Below, one piece after another: positions 46,520-56,300 of a stretch of 64,000 bases of DNA; positions within the stretch are counted from its first letter, which is position 1, and each line of letters begins with the position of its first letter. The stretch lies in assembly GCA_052115395.1 (NCBI GenBank), contig JBFRGO010000004.1, one strand, 5' to 3'. Below the pieces are notes generated by a model. It was not told the origin of the DNA. It did not search any database and worked only from the letters and a program-made list of their open reading frames with translations. The translations under genes were made by a program, and so were the position numbers. The DNA is from Noviluteimonas sp052115395. Lineage in GTDB: Bacteria; Pseudomonadota; Gammaproteobacteria; Xanthomonadales; Xanthomonadaceae.

Positions 46520-47418
46520 GGCGAAGTGCCGTCGGGTTGCCGCTTGAAGCGGCGATGGATCCACAGATACTGGTCGGGCGCTGCGCGCGCCATCGCTTCG
46601 ATCGCGGCCATGACTTGCGCGGTATCGGCAGTCGCGTCTTTCGACGGAATGCCCTCCAGCCCCGGCACGATGCGCAGTGTGTAGCCACCATCGGCGCGGC
46701 GCATGTGCTGGAACGCGACGACGGCCGCGCCGGACAGGCGCGCGAGTTGGTGCGTCGACGACAGGCTGTTCGCAGGCTGGTCGAAGAACGGGACGAAGAC
46801 GGTGTCGCCGCGGCTCGGGTCCTGGTCGGGTGCGTACCAGAGGAAGCCGCCCTGCTTGAGGTGTTTCACCGCGGGCCGCAGTTCGAGTTTGGTGAACATC
46901 GCGGCCGCGTAGCGCAGGCGGCCGTGCTTGACCGCCCATTCCATCGCCGGCTCGGCGTGCGGGCGATACATGCCCGCGAGTGGAACGTGGTCGCACATCA
47001 GGCGTCCGCAGATTTCCAGCGTGGTGAAGTGGCCGGAGACGACGATGACGCCGCGTCCGCCGGCGCGCGCGGCCTGCACGTGTTCGAGGCCTTCGACGAC
47101 CAGGCCCTTGCGCATCGGGTCGACCGATCCCCACCAGGCGCGCGCGAATTCGAACAGGCCGATGCCGAGGGAGGTGAAGTGTTCGCGCAGGAGTGCTTCG
47201 CGTGCTTCGGCGCTGTGTTCGGGGAAACACAGTTCGAGGTTGCGTTCGGCGATGCGGCGTCGCGCGGGCATCGCCATGCGCAACAAGGCGCCGATTGCGC
47301 GTCCGAGGGCGCGTTGCAGCGGCCATGGCAGGCGTGCGAATGCGGCCATTGCGCCAATGCCGATCCAGGTTGGCCAGTGTCTGGGGCCGAGGGGGGGGCG
47401 GTCGGTGGCTTGCGTCAT
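46510..47418 (-). CDS. lpxL: Lipid A acyltransferase LpxL-type
   Basis: A 302-residue inner-membrane enzyme of the lauroyl/myristoyl acyltransferase family (HtrB/MsbB), adding a secondary acyl chain to lipid A. The HX4E box is GHFTTLE (near residues 128-134), and RPHAEPAMEWAVKHGR, WYAPDQDPSRGDTVFVPFFDQPA are typical. Whether it adds the first or second chain (LpxL or LpxM) cannot be settled from sequence. It is divergent from waaA across a palindrome-rich gap. Confidence 0.9.
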   Translation of the reverse strand: MTQATDRPPLGPRHWPTWIGIGAMAAFARLPWPLQRALGRAIGALLRMAMPARRRIAERNLELCFPEHSAEAREALLREHFTSLGIGLFEFARAWWGSVDPMRKGLVVEGLEHVQAARAGGRGVIVVSGHFTTLEICGRLMCDHVPLAGMYRPHAEPAMEWAVKHGRLRYAAAMFTKLELRPAVKHLKQGGFLWYAPDQDPSRGDTVFVPFFDQPANSLSSTHQLARLSGAAVVAFQHMRRADGGYTLRIVPGLEGIPSKDATADTAQVMAAIEAMARAAPDQYLWIHRRFKRQPDGTSPYA

Positions 47419-47503
47419 TCGGGGATTCTAAGGGTGGGTGCGCGGGAACAGTGTCGTGGTGGTTGGGGGCGGGGCCACCAGAGGGGCGCCGCGGCGCGCC
47501 GCA

Positions 47504-47555
47504 TTGAAGGCCACATTGCTCCGCAAGAGCGCACGCTCCGCAATGTGGCCTTCAA
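47504..47555. repeat. 16-bp perfect inverted repeat
   Basis: TTGAAGGCCACATTGC (47504-47519) is the exact complement of 47540-47555, with a 20-bp spacer. No terminator T-run follows. Confidence 0.75.
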
Positions 47556-47662
47556 CGCGACGTGCCACTGCGCACCATGCTTCGGGTGGCGCGACACCTT
47601 TGTTTGAGTGGGCCCGTTGCTGGTTGGTTGGCGCGCGCCTACAGCCAGCACACCCGACGGGC

Positions 47663-47744
47663 GGCGCCTTGCCCGTCGAGGACATCGCGGCATACGTGGG
47701 TGCATGTCCTCGCCAGCGCGATGTCCTCTCTCGGGCAAGGCGCC
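47663..47744. repeat. Nested compound palindrome
   Basis: Outer arms: GGCGCCTTGCCCG (47663-47675) and its complement (47732-47744). Inner arms: AGGACATCGCG (47679-47689) and its complement (47717-47727). An alternative small hairpin GACGGGC/GCCCGTC overlaps the left side. The nested arms can form a single long stem of about 24 pairs. Confidence 0.75.
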
Positions 47745-47872
47745 TTCGCGGCGACCTGAAAGTAAAGCCTTTGCACTTTCGCACCGAAGGAGCAGCCACC
47801 TCAGTCGAGGCGTCAGCCCGAAGTCGCGCGCCGCACCTTCCGCCGACACGACCTCCCCCGTATGCTGCAACG

Positions 47873-49183
47873 ATGCGGAAGGACCCCATCGAGCGCGTGC
47901 TGCGCGGCCTGTATTCGGTCGCGCTGTACGTGCTGTTGCCGGTCACCGCCTACCACCTGATCTGGCGCGGCTTCCGCCAACGCGCCTATTTCCGTCGCTG
48001 GAACGAACGCTACGCCGCCTACCGCGGGCTGCAGGACGACGACGCGCCGCGCGATACGCTCTGGGTCCACGCCGTTTCCGTTGGCGAAGTGAACGCCGCC
48101 GCGCCGGTCGTCAACGCCCTGCGCAAACTGCATCCGCACCTGCCGCTGCTGGTCACGACGATCACCCCGACCGGATCTGCGCGCGTGCGCGCGCTGTGGG
48201 GGGAATCGGTGCAGCACGTCTATCTGCCTTACGACATCCCGGGCGCGGTGCGGCGATTCTTCGAACACTTCCGGCCGCGCGCCGGCCTGATCCTCGAAAC
48301 CGAACTGTGGCCGAACCTGTTGTTCGGTGCACGCGACCATGGCGTGCCGACTTACATCCTCAACGCGCGGCTGTCGGCGCGTTCGCTGAAGGGCTATCGG
48401 GTGCTTGCGCCGATCGTCGGCCGCGCGCTGCGCACGGTGCGTCGCGTCGGTGCGCAATCGGCGGACGATGCGCGGCGCTTCGTCGAGTTGGGTGCGAAGC
48501 CCGAGCAGGTCGTCGATCTGGGCAATCTGAAATTCGATACGCAGGCGCCCGAAGGGCTCGACGAATTCCTCGCGCAATTCCACGCGCATGCGGGCCATCG
48601 CCTGGCGTGGATCGCCGCCAGCACGCATGAGGGTGAGGAAGACGATGTCATCGCCCTGCACGGTCGCCTGCGCGAAAAGCACCCGGGCCTGTTGCTGCTG
48701 TGGGCGCCACGGCATCCCGAACGGTTCCGCGCCGCGGTCGACCACGCGCACGCGGCCGGATGGAACGTGGCCACGCGCCGCCTCACGCGGTGGCCGGGGG
48801 CCGGGGACGATGTCTTCGTCGTCGATACACTCGGCGAATTGATGGCGTTCTATGCGTGCGCGCAGGTCGCGTTCGTGGGCGGCAGCCTGCAACCGATCGG
48901 CGGACACAACCTGCTGGAGCCGGCGGCGGTCGGCACGGCGATCGTGACCGGGCCGCACCTGCACAACTTCGCCGACATCGCGCGGCGCCTGGCGCAAGCG
49001 CACGCGGTGCGCATCGCGCAGGACGTCGACGGCGTGTTCGCCGATCTGGATGCGCTGCTTTCCGACGACGCGGCGCGCAAACAGATGATCGACGCCGGCC
49101 TGCAGCTGGTGCACGAAGGGCGCGGCGCGCTCGCGCGCAGCCTTGCGATGATCGCGCCGGTGTTGCCGGGCGGCGCGCGCTGA
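47873..49183 (+). CDS. waaA: 3-deoxy-D-manno-octulosonic acid transferase
   Basis: A 436-residue inner-membrane GT-B enzyme (KdtA) that attaches Kdo to lipid IVA. An N-terminal anchor (about 10-30) precedes the transferase. Family marks are LWVHAVSVGEVNAAAPVVNAL, LILETELWPNLLFGARDHGVPTYILNARLS and FVGGSLQPIGGHNLLEPAAVG. ATG at 47873. It ends with a terminator shared with the convergent tolC gene. It completes the LPS set with the GTs and LpxL. Confidence 0.96.
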   Translation: MRKDPIERVLRGLYSVALYVLLPVTAYHLIWRGFRQRAYFRRWNERYAAYRGLQDDDAPRDTLWVHAVSVGEVNAAAPVVNALRKLHPHLPLLVTTITPTGSARVRALWGESVQHVYLPYDIPGAVRRFFEHFRPRAGLILETELWPNLLFGARDHGVPTYILNARLSARSLKGYRVLAPIVGRALRTVRRVGAQSADDARRFVELGAKPEQVVDLGNLKFDTQAPEGLDEFLAQFHAHAGHRLAWIAASTHEGEEDDVIALHGRLREKHPGLLLLWAPRHPERFRAAVDHAHAAGWNVATRRLTRWPGAGDDVFVVDTLGELMAFYACAQVAFVGGSLQPIGGHNLLEPAAVGTAIVTGPHLHNFADIARRLAQAHAVRIAQDVDGVFADLDALLSDDAARKQMIDAGLQLVHEGRGALARSLAMIAPVLPGGAR

Positions 49184-49187
49184 AACG

Positions 49188-49215
49188 ACGAAGCCCGCCT
49201 TGCGGCGGGCTTCGT
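49188..49215. terminator. Bidirectional terminator between waaA and tolC
   Basis: ACGAAGCCCGCC (49188-49199) pairs perfectly with GGCGGGCTTCGT (49204-49215); TTGC loop. Short and GC-rich; T-content after the stem is low on both strands. Confidence 0.65.
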
Positions 49216-49237
49216 TGGATCGCAACGCGCGAATCGC

Positions 49238-50638
49238 TTACTGCGTCGGCTGCTGCACCGCGGCCGAGACATTCACCGTCAGGAAGCGGTTGACGCGCTG
49301 CACGTCCTCGACATCCAGCGTGCCCGCGGCCTGTTCGAGGTTCAGCACGCTCTGCAGGAAGTTGTAACGCGCCAGCGCGAAGGCCTGCTGCGCCTGGAAC
49401 AGGTTGCGCTGGTTGACCAGCACGTCGAGCACGGTGCGCGTGCCGACTTCCAGGCCGACCTGCGAGGCTTCGTACGCGGCCTTCGCCGAGACGACCGCGA
49501 GGCGGCGTGCTTCGACTTCGCTCACGCCCGCGACGACCACCTGGTAGGCGTTGCGCGTGGCGCGCTCCAGCGAGCGCTTGTCCTGTTCGAGTTCGTCCTG
49601 GCGGATGTCGCGCGTGGCGAGTGCTTCGCGCACGCCCGACTGCGTGGCGCCGCCGGCGAAGATCGGCACGTTGAGCGTCAGGCCGAAGGAGCGCGCGCGG
49701 CTCTCGTTGTCGAACGCGGTTTCCGCGCCGTTGAGGTTGTTGGTCGTGTCGCCGTCGGTGTGCGTGTTGCCGTAGTCGCCGCCGAAGTACAGCGTCGGCA
49801 GGTGGCCGGCGCGCGCGGTGGACACATCCTGCTCGGCCGACTTGACCTGCAGTTCCTTCGCGCGCAGGGCCGGGTTGTTTTCGAAGGCGGTCTTCACCCA
49901 CGCGTCTTCGTCGGCGTGTTCGGGCAGTTGCGGCTGGAAGTCTTCCGGCAGGCCCTTGAGGTTGGCCACGGGGCGACCGGTGATTTCGGCCAGCGCCTGG
50001 TAGGCATCGGCGACCTGGTTCTGTGCGGTGATGGTGTTGGCGCGCGCGGTGTCGTACTGCGCGCGCGCTTCGTGCACGTCGGTGATCGGCGCCAGGCCGA
50101 CTTCCAGGCGCTTGCTCGCGAAGTCGAACTGCTTCTTCAGCGCGGTTTCCGACGACTCGGCGGCGGCCAGGTTTTCCAGCTGCACCAGCACGTTGAAGTA
50201 GGCGGCCGACGTGCGCGTGATCAGCTGGTCGCTCGCCGATTCCAGGTTGAAGTCGCTCGCTTCGCTCAACGCATTGGCGCTGCGCAGGCGCGAGATGCGG
50301 GCGCCGTCGAACACCATCTGGTCCAGGGTGACGCCGTAGCGGCGGGTGGTGGAGTCGCTGGTGGAATCGTTGTTGCCCAGGGGCGTGCCGGCGAAGACCT
50401 GCTGGCCGCTGGCGTCTTCGTTCGCCTTGGAGTAGCTGGCCTGGCCATTGAGTTGCGGCAGCAGCAACGCGCGCGCCTGCACGCGGCCTTCCTTGACGAC
50501 GAGGCGGTTGGACTCGGCGGCCGAGAACTGCGGATCGCCGGCGCGTGCCAGCTCGTAGGTCTGCAGCAGGTCTTCGGCATGCACGGCGCAGGGCAACAAG
50601 GCAAAGGCGAGGGCCATGACGAGGGGACGACGGCTCAT
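49238..50638 (-). CDS. tolC: TolC-family outer-membrane channel
   Basis: A 466-residue type I secretion / efflux channel. Signal peptide about 1-21. Two homologous halves of alpha-barrel helices are visible, with the family motifs EDLLQTYELARAGDPQFSAAE near the start and AYEASQVGLEVGTRTVLDVLVNQRNLF in the second half. ATG at 50638 follows GGAAGGAA. It is followed by pcm in the opposite transcription order and lies close to the RND pump genes, whose outer channel it may be. Confidence 0.94.
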   Translation of the reverse strand: MSRRPLVMALAFALLPCAVHAEDLLQTYELARAGDPQFSAAESNRLVVKEGRVQARALLLPQLNGQASYSKANEDASGQQVFAGTPLGNNDSTSDSTTRRYGVTLDQMVFDGARISRLRSANALSEASDFNLESASDQLITRTSAAYFNVLVQLENLAAAESSETALKKQFDFASKRLEVGLAPITDVHEARAQYDTARANTITAQNQVADAYQALAEITGRPVANLKGLPEDFQPQLPEHADEDAWVKTAFENNPALRAKELQVKSAEQDVSTARAGHLPTLYFGGDYGNTHTDGDTTNNLNGAETAFDNESRARSFGLTLNVPIFAGGATQSGVREALATRDIRQDELEQDKRSLERATRNAYQVVVAGVSEVEARRLAVVSAKAAYEASQVGLEVGTRTVLDVLVNQRNLFQAQQAFALARYNFLQSVLNLEQAAGTLDVEDVQRVNRFLTVNVSAAVQQPTQ

Positions 50639-50676
50639 GCGGGTTCCTTCCGGATCAAATGACAAATGGGGGGAGG

Positions 50677-51333
50677 TCAAAAATCGAAGCGCGGCGCGGG
50701 TGCGGCGCCGACGAGATAAGGCAGGTCGGTTTCGAACAACGATTCGATACGCGGACCGTTGACGCCGTTGCGCGCCACCACCGCTTCCATCGCCGGCGAA
50801 GCGCCGCGGACCGCGAACAGGCGGCCCTCCGGGCGCAGCCACTGAAGAAAGCGGGCGGGCAGGGTGTCGACGGCGCCGGTCACGACGATGGCGTCGAAGC
50901 GGCGTTCGGTGTCGAAGGCGAAGGCGTCGGCGGCGTCGATGCGCACGTTCGCGCCCAGGCCCAGGGCATCCAGGCGGCCGCGCGCGGCGTCGGCGAGGTC
51001 GGCGTGCACCTCGATGCTGTGCACCTCGCGCGCCAGGCGGGCCAGGCACGCGGTGAGGAACCCGCTGCCGGTGCCGATCTCGAGCACGTCCTCGCCTTCC
51101 TGCACGGCGATGGACTGCAGCACGCGGCCCTCGACGACGGGCTTCATCATGAATTCGCCGTGGCCCAGCGGGAGCGCCACGTCGGCGTAGGACAGCCCGC
51201 GATTGTCCTGGGAAACGAACGCATCGCGCGGAATCGACACGAGCGCATCCAGCACGCGCGCGTCGAGCACGTCCCACGGGCGAACCTGTTGTTCGACCAT
51301 CAGTTCGCGGGCCTTGGCGTAGTCCATCGTCAT
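50677..51333 (-). CDS. pcm: Protein-L-isoaspartate O-methyltransferase
   Basis: A 218-residue SAM-dependent repair enzyme of the PIMT family. Family marks are ARELMVEQQVRPWDVLD at the N-terminus, VLEIGTGSGFLTACLARLA (SAM loop, about 78-96) and FDAIVVTGAVDTLPA. This subgroup has a shortened C-terminus compared with E. coli Pcm and may lack isoaspartate activity; the pcm-tolC pairing is conserved in Xanthomonadaceae. Starts at 51333 and 51327 are both possible. It ends 38 bp before tolC. Confidence 0.85.
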   Translation of the reverse strand: MTMDYAKARELMVEQQVRPWDVLDARVLDALVSIPRDAFVSQDNRGLSYADVALPLGHGEFMMKPVVEGRVLQSIAVQEGEDVLEIGTGSGFLTACLARLAREVHSIEVHADLADAARGRLDALGLGANVRIDAADAFAFDTERRFDAIVVTGAVDTLPARFLQWLRPEGRLFAVRGASPAMEAVVARNGVNGPRIESLFETDLPYLVGAAPAPRFDF

Positions 51334-51458
51334 CTCGTTCGTCTCGCAAAGAAAGCCGGGCATTTTACGCCCGGCAGGCACAGCATCGCTGTGGTAGCAC
51401 ACTCCAACTCAGTGCCGGAAGTCAGCGGGTCCTTGGTCATGCGGGGCCCACCCGGCCG

Positions 51459-52142
51459 TCATTTCCGGGTGGCGTAGGCCCGCAGGAACATGTCCACGGC
51501 GCCTTCCAGCTGGGCTTTGACCTCCCGCGCCTCCGGCATGGGGCCGCATCCGAAGATCACTTTCTGGTGCAGGTCGCCCTTGGCCAGGCAGAGGAATCGG
51601 GAGGCCGCGCCGGGAATGTCGGCGATCTCCAGCTCCCCGCTCTCCACGTGGTGCTGCAGGACATCGGCCACGCGGTCGATCGCGCGCTGCGGGCCCACGG
51701 CCCACGCTTGCTGCGTCATCCCGGTCTCGACCACCTGCGGCGTGCACATGATCCGATGCCCGGCCAATGCGTCGGGATCCATGATCATCGCGAAGAAGGC
51801 GCGCGCGATCTGCATCAGGCCCTCGTGCAGCGGCGCGGCATCGGCCGCGGCGAACAGCGATTCCGGCAGTTGCTGTTCGAAATGCGCCTGCACCGCGGCC
51901 GCGAACAACGCGTCCTTGTCGCCGAAGTGGCTGTAGACCGTGAGCTTGGAGACGCCTGCGTCGGCCGCGATCTGGTCCATGCTCACGCCGGCGAAGCCTT
52001 GCGCGACGAACAGCCGCTTGGCGGCTTCGAGGATCGCGGCCCGCTTGCCGAGGTCCTTGGGGCGACCGGGACCGGCCTGCCGCTTCTCGGGCGGAAGGGG
52101 GCCTGCGGCATCCGCGGATTTGGCTTTCGATCGCTGCGACAT
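51459..52142 (-). CDS. TetR-family repressor of the adjacent RND pump
   Basis: A 227-residue regulator with a basic leader (1-30), an N-terminal HTH (ILEAAKRLFVAQGFAGVSMDQIAADAGVSKLTVYSHFGDKDALF, about 36-79) and a ligand domain resembling TetR_C AefR-like. It is divergent from the membrane-fusion gene at 52231, so it most likely represses that pump and itself. A 7-bp inverted repeat with -10-like TATAGT on both strands fills the gap. Confidence 0.92.
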   Translation of the reverse strand: MSQRSKAKSADAAGPLPPEKRQAGPGRPKDLGKRAAILEAAKRLFVAQGFAGVSMDQIAADAGVSKLTVYSHFGDKDALFAAAVQAHFEQQLPESLFAAADAAPLHEGLMQIARAFFAMIMDPDALAGHRIMCTPQVVETGMTQQAWAVGPQRAIDRVADVLQHHVESGELEIADIPGAASRFLCLAKGDLHQKVIFGCGPMPEAREVKAQLEGAVDMFLRAYATRK

Positions 52143-52149
52143 GCTCGTT

Positions 52150-52191
52150 ACTATAACGAAATACTGGACTGTTGGGTTCGCTATTTATAGT
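52150..52191. promoter_or_regulatory. Divergent promoter/operator of tetR and the RND pump
   Basis: ACTATAA (52150-52156) and TTATAGT (52185-52191) are inverted repeats 28 bp apart, giving one TATAGT -10-like hexamer facing each way. The -35 elements are weak. AT-rich for this genome. A TetR site probably overlaps; the exact operator is not resolved. Confidence 0.45.
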
Positions 52192-52230
52192 CTACCGGCC
52201 AGTTCAATAAGCGCCCCCGACGAGATCCGC

Positions 52231-53388
52231 ATGGCCATGCAGCACAGGATGCACCGGCATCCCTCCACCGATCGCCCATTTTTTCGTTCCTTCGTGACGG
52301 CCGCATGCATCGCCGTCGCAGTGGCGGCCTGCGGCAAGGATGAGGCTGCGGTCGAAACCCCGCGCCCCGTGCTCGTGGTGACGCCGGGCCAGGGCCCGGA
52401 TGCCGAACCGCTCGCCTTCGCAGGCGAAGTGCGTGCGCGCGAAGAAAGCCCGCTGTCCTTCCGCGTGGGTGGGCAGATCGTGCGCCGCTTGGTGGATGCG
52501 GGCGATCGCGTGCGTCGCGGCGACGTGCTCGCCGAACTGGATCCGAACGACCTGCGTGCACAGGCCGAAGCAGCGCAGGCGCAGGTGACCGCCGCCGAAG
52601 GCGAATTGGCGCGCGCCGCATCGGACAAGCAACGTTACCAGCGACTGGCCGACGAACAACTCGTGAGCCGCTCCACGCTCGATGCACAGAACGCCGCCTA
52701 TGCCGCCGCCGCGGGCAACGCGCGTGCGGCGCGCGCGCAACGCGATGTCGCGCGCAACCAATCGGCTTACACACAACTGCGCGCGCCGCGCGACGGCGTG
52801 ATCGCCACGCGCGAAGCCGAAGCGGGCCAGACCGTCACGTCGGGCCAGGCGATCTACACGCTCGCCGGCGAGACCGGCCGCGAAGTCGCCATCTCGCTGC
52901 CCGAATCGCGCATCCGCGAATTCGCCGTGGGCCAACCGGTGCTCGTGGAATTGTGGAGCCAACCCGGCGAACGCCTGCCCGGCCGCATCCGCGAAATCAG
53001 CGCGGCCGCCGATCGACAGGCGCGCACTTACGCCACGCGCATCGCGCTGGATCCGAACGCTTCGAAGGCCGTCGAACTCGGCCAGAGCGCGCGCGTCTAC
53101 ATCGCCGCCGCGAATCCCACCGCCACGACGATCGCACTGCGCTTGCCGCTTTCCGCGCTCCAGCGTGGCGACAAGGGCGAGATGTCGGTGTGGGTCGTCG
53201 ATCCGCGCACGAATGCATTGAAGCGCGTGCCCGTGCGCGTGGGTCCCTTCGGCGCGGAATCGGTGCCGGTGCTCTCGGGCGTGCACGCGGGCGACCGCGT
53301 TGTCGCCGCCGGCGGACACCTGTTGCGCGAAGGCCAGGTCGTCGCGCCGGTGGACCGCCAGAACCGCCCGCTAACGAAGGCGCGCTGA
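52231..53388 (+). CDS. RND efflux periplasmic adaptor (membrane fusion protein)
   Basis: A 385-residue lipoprotein of the AcrA/HlyD family. A signal peptide ends in a lipobox (AVAVAACGK, Cys about 34). Then come the lipoyl/hairpin part (LSFRVGGQIVRRLVDAGDRVRRGDVLAELDPNDLRAQ), a helical hairpin and a beta-barrel (TVTSGQAIYTLAGETGREVAISLPE). It bridges the RND permease and an outer channel such as TolC. Its stop is 1 bp before the permease gene. ATG at 52231 or 52237. Confidence 0.93.
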   Translation: MAMQHRMHRHPSTDRPFFRSFVTAACIAVAVAACGKDEAAVETPRPVLVVTPGQGPDAEPLAFAGEVRAREESPLSFRVGGQIVRRLVDAGDRVRRGDVLAELDPNDLRAQAEAAQAQVTAAEGELARAASDKQRYQRLADEQLVSRSTLDAQNAAYAAAAGNARAARAQRDVARNQSAYTQLRAPRDGVIATREAEAGQTVTSGQAIYTLAGETGREVAISLPESRIREFAVGQPVLVELWSQPGERLPGRIREISAAADRQARTYATRIALDPNASKAVELGQSARVYIAAANPTATTIALRLPLSALQRGDKGEMSVWVVDPRTNALKRVPVRVGPFGAESVPVLSGVHAGDRVVAAGGHLLREGQVVAPVDRQNRPLTKAR

Positions 53389-53389
53389 C

Positions 53390-56300
53390 ATGCCGTCCTT
53401 CAACGCCTCCGAATGGGCGCTGCGCAACCGCACGCTGATCGTCTACGCGATGCTCGTGCTCGCGGTGCTCGGCTTCATGAGTTATCGCAGCCTGGGGCAA
53501 TCGGAAGATCCGCCGTTCACCTTCAAAGCGATGGTCGTGCGCACGGTGTGGCCGGGCGCGACCGCCGACGAAGTCTCGCAGCAGGTCACCGACCGCATCG
53601 AGAAAGCGCTGATGACCACGGGCAAGTACGAATTCATCCGTGCTTACTCGCGGCCCGGCGAGTCGCAGGTGATCATGATGGCGCGCGACTCGCTGCCGTC
53701 CAAGGACGTGCCGGAGCTTTGGTACCAGGTGCGCAAGAAGGTCGGCGACATCGCGCTGACCCTGCCCGAAGGCACGGTCGGCCCGTTCTTCAACGACGAA
53801 TTCGGCGATACCTTCGGCAACATCTACGCACTCACCGGCGAAGGCTTCGACTACGCGGTGATGAAGGATTACGCCGAACGCGTCGAACTCGAACTGCAAC
53901 GCATCCCCGATGTCGGCAAGGTCGAACTGGTCGGCCTGCAGGACGAGAAGATCTGGATCGAGTTGTCGAATACGAAGCTCGCCACGCTCGGCATTCCGCT
54001 CAGCGCCGTGCAGACAGCGCTGTCCGAACAGAATGCGGTCGTGCCCGCGGGCTTCTTCGAAACCGGCAGCGACCGCATCCAGATCCGCGTGACCGGCGCA
54101 CTGCGTTCGGTCGACGAGATCCGCGATTTCCCGGTGCACGTGGGCGATCGCACGTTCCGCGTCGGCGACATCGCGACGATCGAACGCGGGTTCGCCGATC
54201 CGGCGTCGCCGCGCATGCGCTTCATGGGCCAGGACGCCATCGGCATCGCGGTCGCGATGAAGGATGGCGGCGACATCCTGCGTCTGGGCAAGACGCTGGA
54301 CCGCGAAACCGCGCGCCTGCAAAGCTCGCTGCCCGCGGGCATGGAACTGCGCAAGGTGTCCGACCAGCCGCACGCGGTGAGCGAGTCGGTCGGTGAATTC
54401 GTGAAGGTGCTCGCCGAGGCCGTCGCGATCGTGCTCGTCGTGAGCTTCTTTTCGCTGGGCTTCCGCACGGGCCTGGTCGTCGCGGTGTCGATCCCGCTGG
54501 TCCTCGCGATGACCTTCGCGGTGATGCACTACTTCGGCATCGGCCTGCACAAGATTTCGCTCGGCGCGTTGGTACTCGCACTCGGCCTGCTCGTGGACGA
54601 CGCGATCATCGCGGTGGAGATGATGGCCATCAAGATGGAGCAGGGCTTCTCGCGCCTGAAGGCGGCGAGTTACGCCTGGGACACCACGGCCTTTCCGATG
54701 CTCACCGGCACGCTGGTGACGGCGGCGGGCTTCCTGCCGATCGCGACCGCGGCCTCGAGCACGGGCGAGTACACGCGCTCGCTGTTCCAGGTCGTGACCA
54801 TCGCGTTGGTCGTGTCGTGGATCGCAGCGGTGTTGTTCATTCCCTATCTCGGCGACCGCCTGTTGCCGGACCTGCACAGGAAGCACCAGGAGGCGCACGA
54901 TCCGCACGCCACGCGCTTCTACCAGCGCTTTCGCGGGCTGCTCGGCTGGTGCCTGGAGCATCGCAAGACCGTCATCGCGATGACGGCGGCGGCGTTCGTC
55001 GCGTCGATCCTGCTGTTCCGTTTCGTGCCGCAACAATTCTTCCCCGATTCCACGCGGCCGGAGTTGATGGTCGACATGGAGCTGGCGGAAGGCTCGTCGC
55101 TGAAGGCGACCGAATCGCAGGCCAAGCGCCTGGAAGCGCTGCTGCGCAAGCGCGAGGGCGTCGACAATTACGTCGCGTACGTCGGCACCGGATCACCGCG
55201 CTTCTATCTTCCGCTCGACCAGCAGCTGCCTGCAGCGAATTTCTCGCAGTTCGTCGTGCGCACGCATGATTCCAAGGCGCGCGAAGACGTCCGCAAATGG
55301 TTGATCGAGGACGTCGCGCCGCAATTCCCCGCCTTGCAGTTGCGCGTGACGCGGCTGGAGAACGGCCCGCCGGTCGGATACCCGCTGCAATTCCGCGTGT
55401 CGGGCGAGCACACCGATCGCGTGCGCGCTTATGCAACGCAGGTCGAAGCGAAGGTGCGCGCCAATCCGAATGTCGCCAACGTCAACCTGGATTGGGACGA
55501 ACCCAGCAAGGTCGTGCGCCTGGAGATCGACCAGGAGCGGGCGCGCGCGCTCGGCGTGAGCACGGCGGGCTTGTCGAAGTTCCTCTCCGGTTCCTTGTCC
55601 GGCCTGCACGTCAGCACGTATCGCGAAGGCAACGAGCTGATCGAGATGTTGCTGCGCGGCGCCGACGATGAGCGCACGCGCCTGGATCTGCTCGGCAGCC
55701 TCGCGGTGCCGACGCAGAACGGCACCGTCGTGCCGCTCGCGCAGATCGCGACGCTGAAATACGTCTTCGAGGACGGCATCATCTGGCATCGCAATCGCCT
55801 GCCGACGGTCACCGTACGCGCGGACATCCGCAACACGCTCACGCCGCCGACGGTGGTCGCGCAGATCCTGCCGACGCTCGAGGGCATCCGCGCCGACCTG
55901 CCGGAAGGCTATCTGCTCGAAACCGGCGGCACCGTCGAGGATTCGGCGCGCGGGCAGAACTCGATCAACGCCGGCCTGCCGCTGTTCCTCTTCGTCGTGG
56001 TGACCTTGTTGATGGTGCAGTTGCGCAGCTTCTCGCGCACGGCGATGGTGATGCTCACCGCGCCCCTGGGCCTGATCGGCGTGACCTTGTTCCTGCTGGT
56101 CTTCCGCGTGCCCTTCGGCTTCGTGGCGATGCTCGGCACGATCGCGCTGGCCGGCATGATCATGCGCAACTCGGTGATCCTCGTCGACCAGATCGAACAG
56201 GACATCGCGCACGGCAACGACCGCTGGCACGCCATCATCGAAGCGACGGTGCGCCGCTTCCGTCCCATCGTGCTCACGGCGCTCGCCGCGGTGCTCGCGA

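Larger units (their letters stand above)
47419..47872. other. Palindrome-rich divergent intergenic region
   Basis: 454 bp between lpxL (minus) and waaA (plus) with no convincing gene. It holds a 16-bp-arm inverted repeat at 47504-47555, a nested compound palindrome at 47663-47744 and a short GAAAGT/ACTTTC hairpin near 47757-47779. Only the last 100 bp before waaA look like an ordinary leader. Confidence 0.65.

Noticed and set aside
47438..47872. The open frame upstream of waaA as coding
   Set aside because: It runs through the palindromes with unconserved Arg-rich sequence; the family start is the ATG at 47873.
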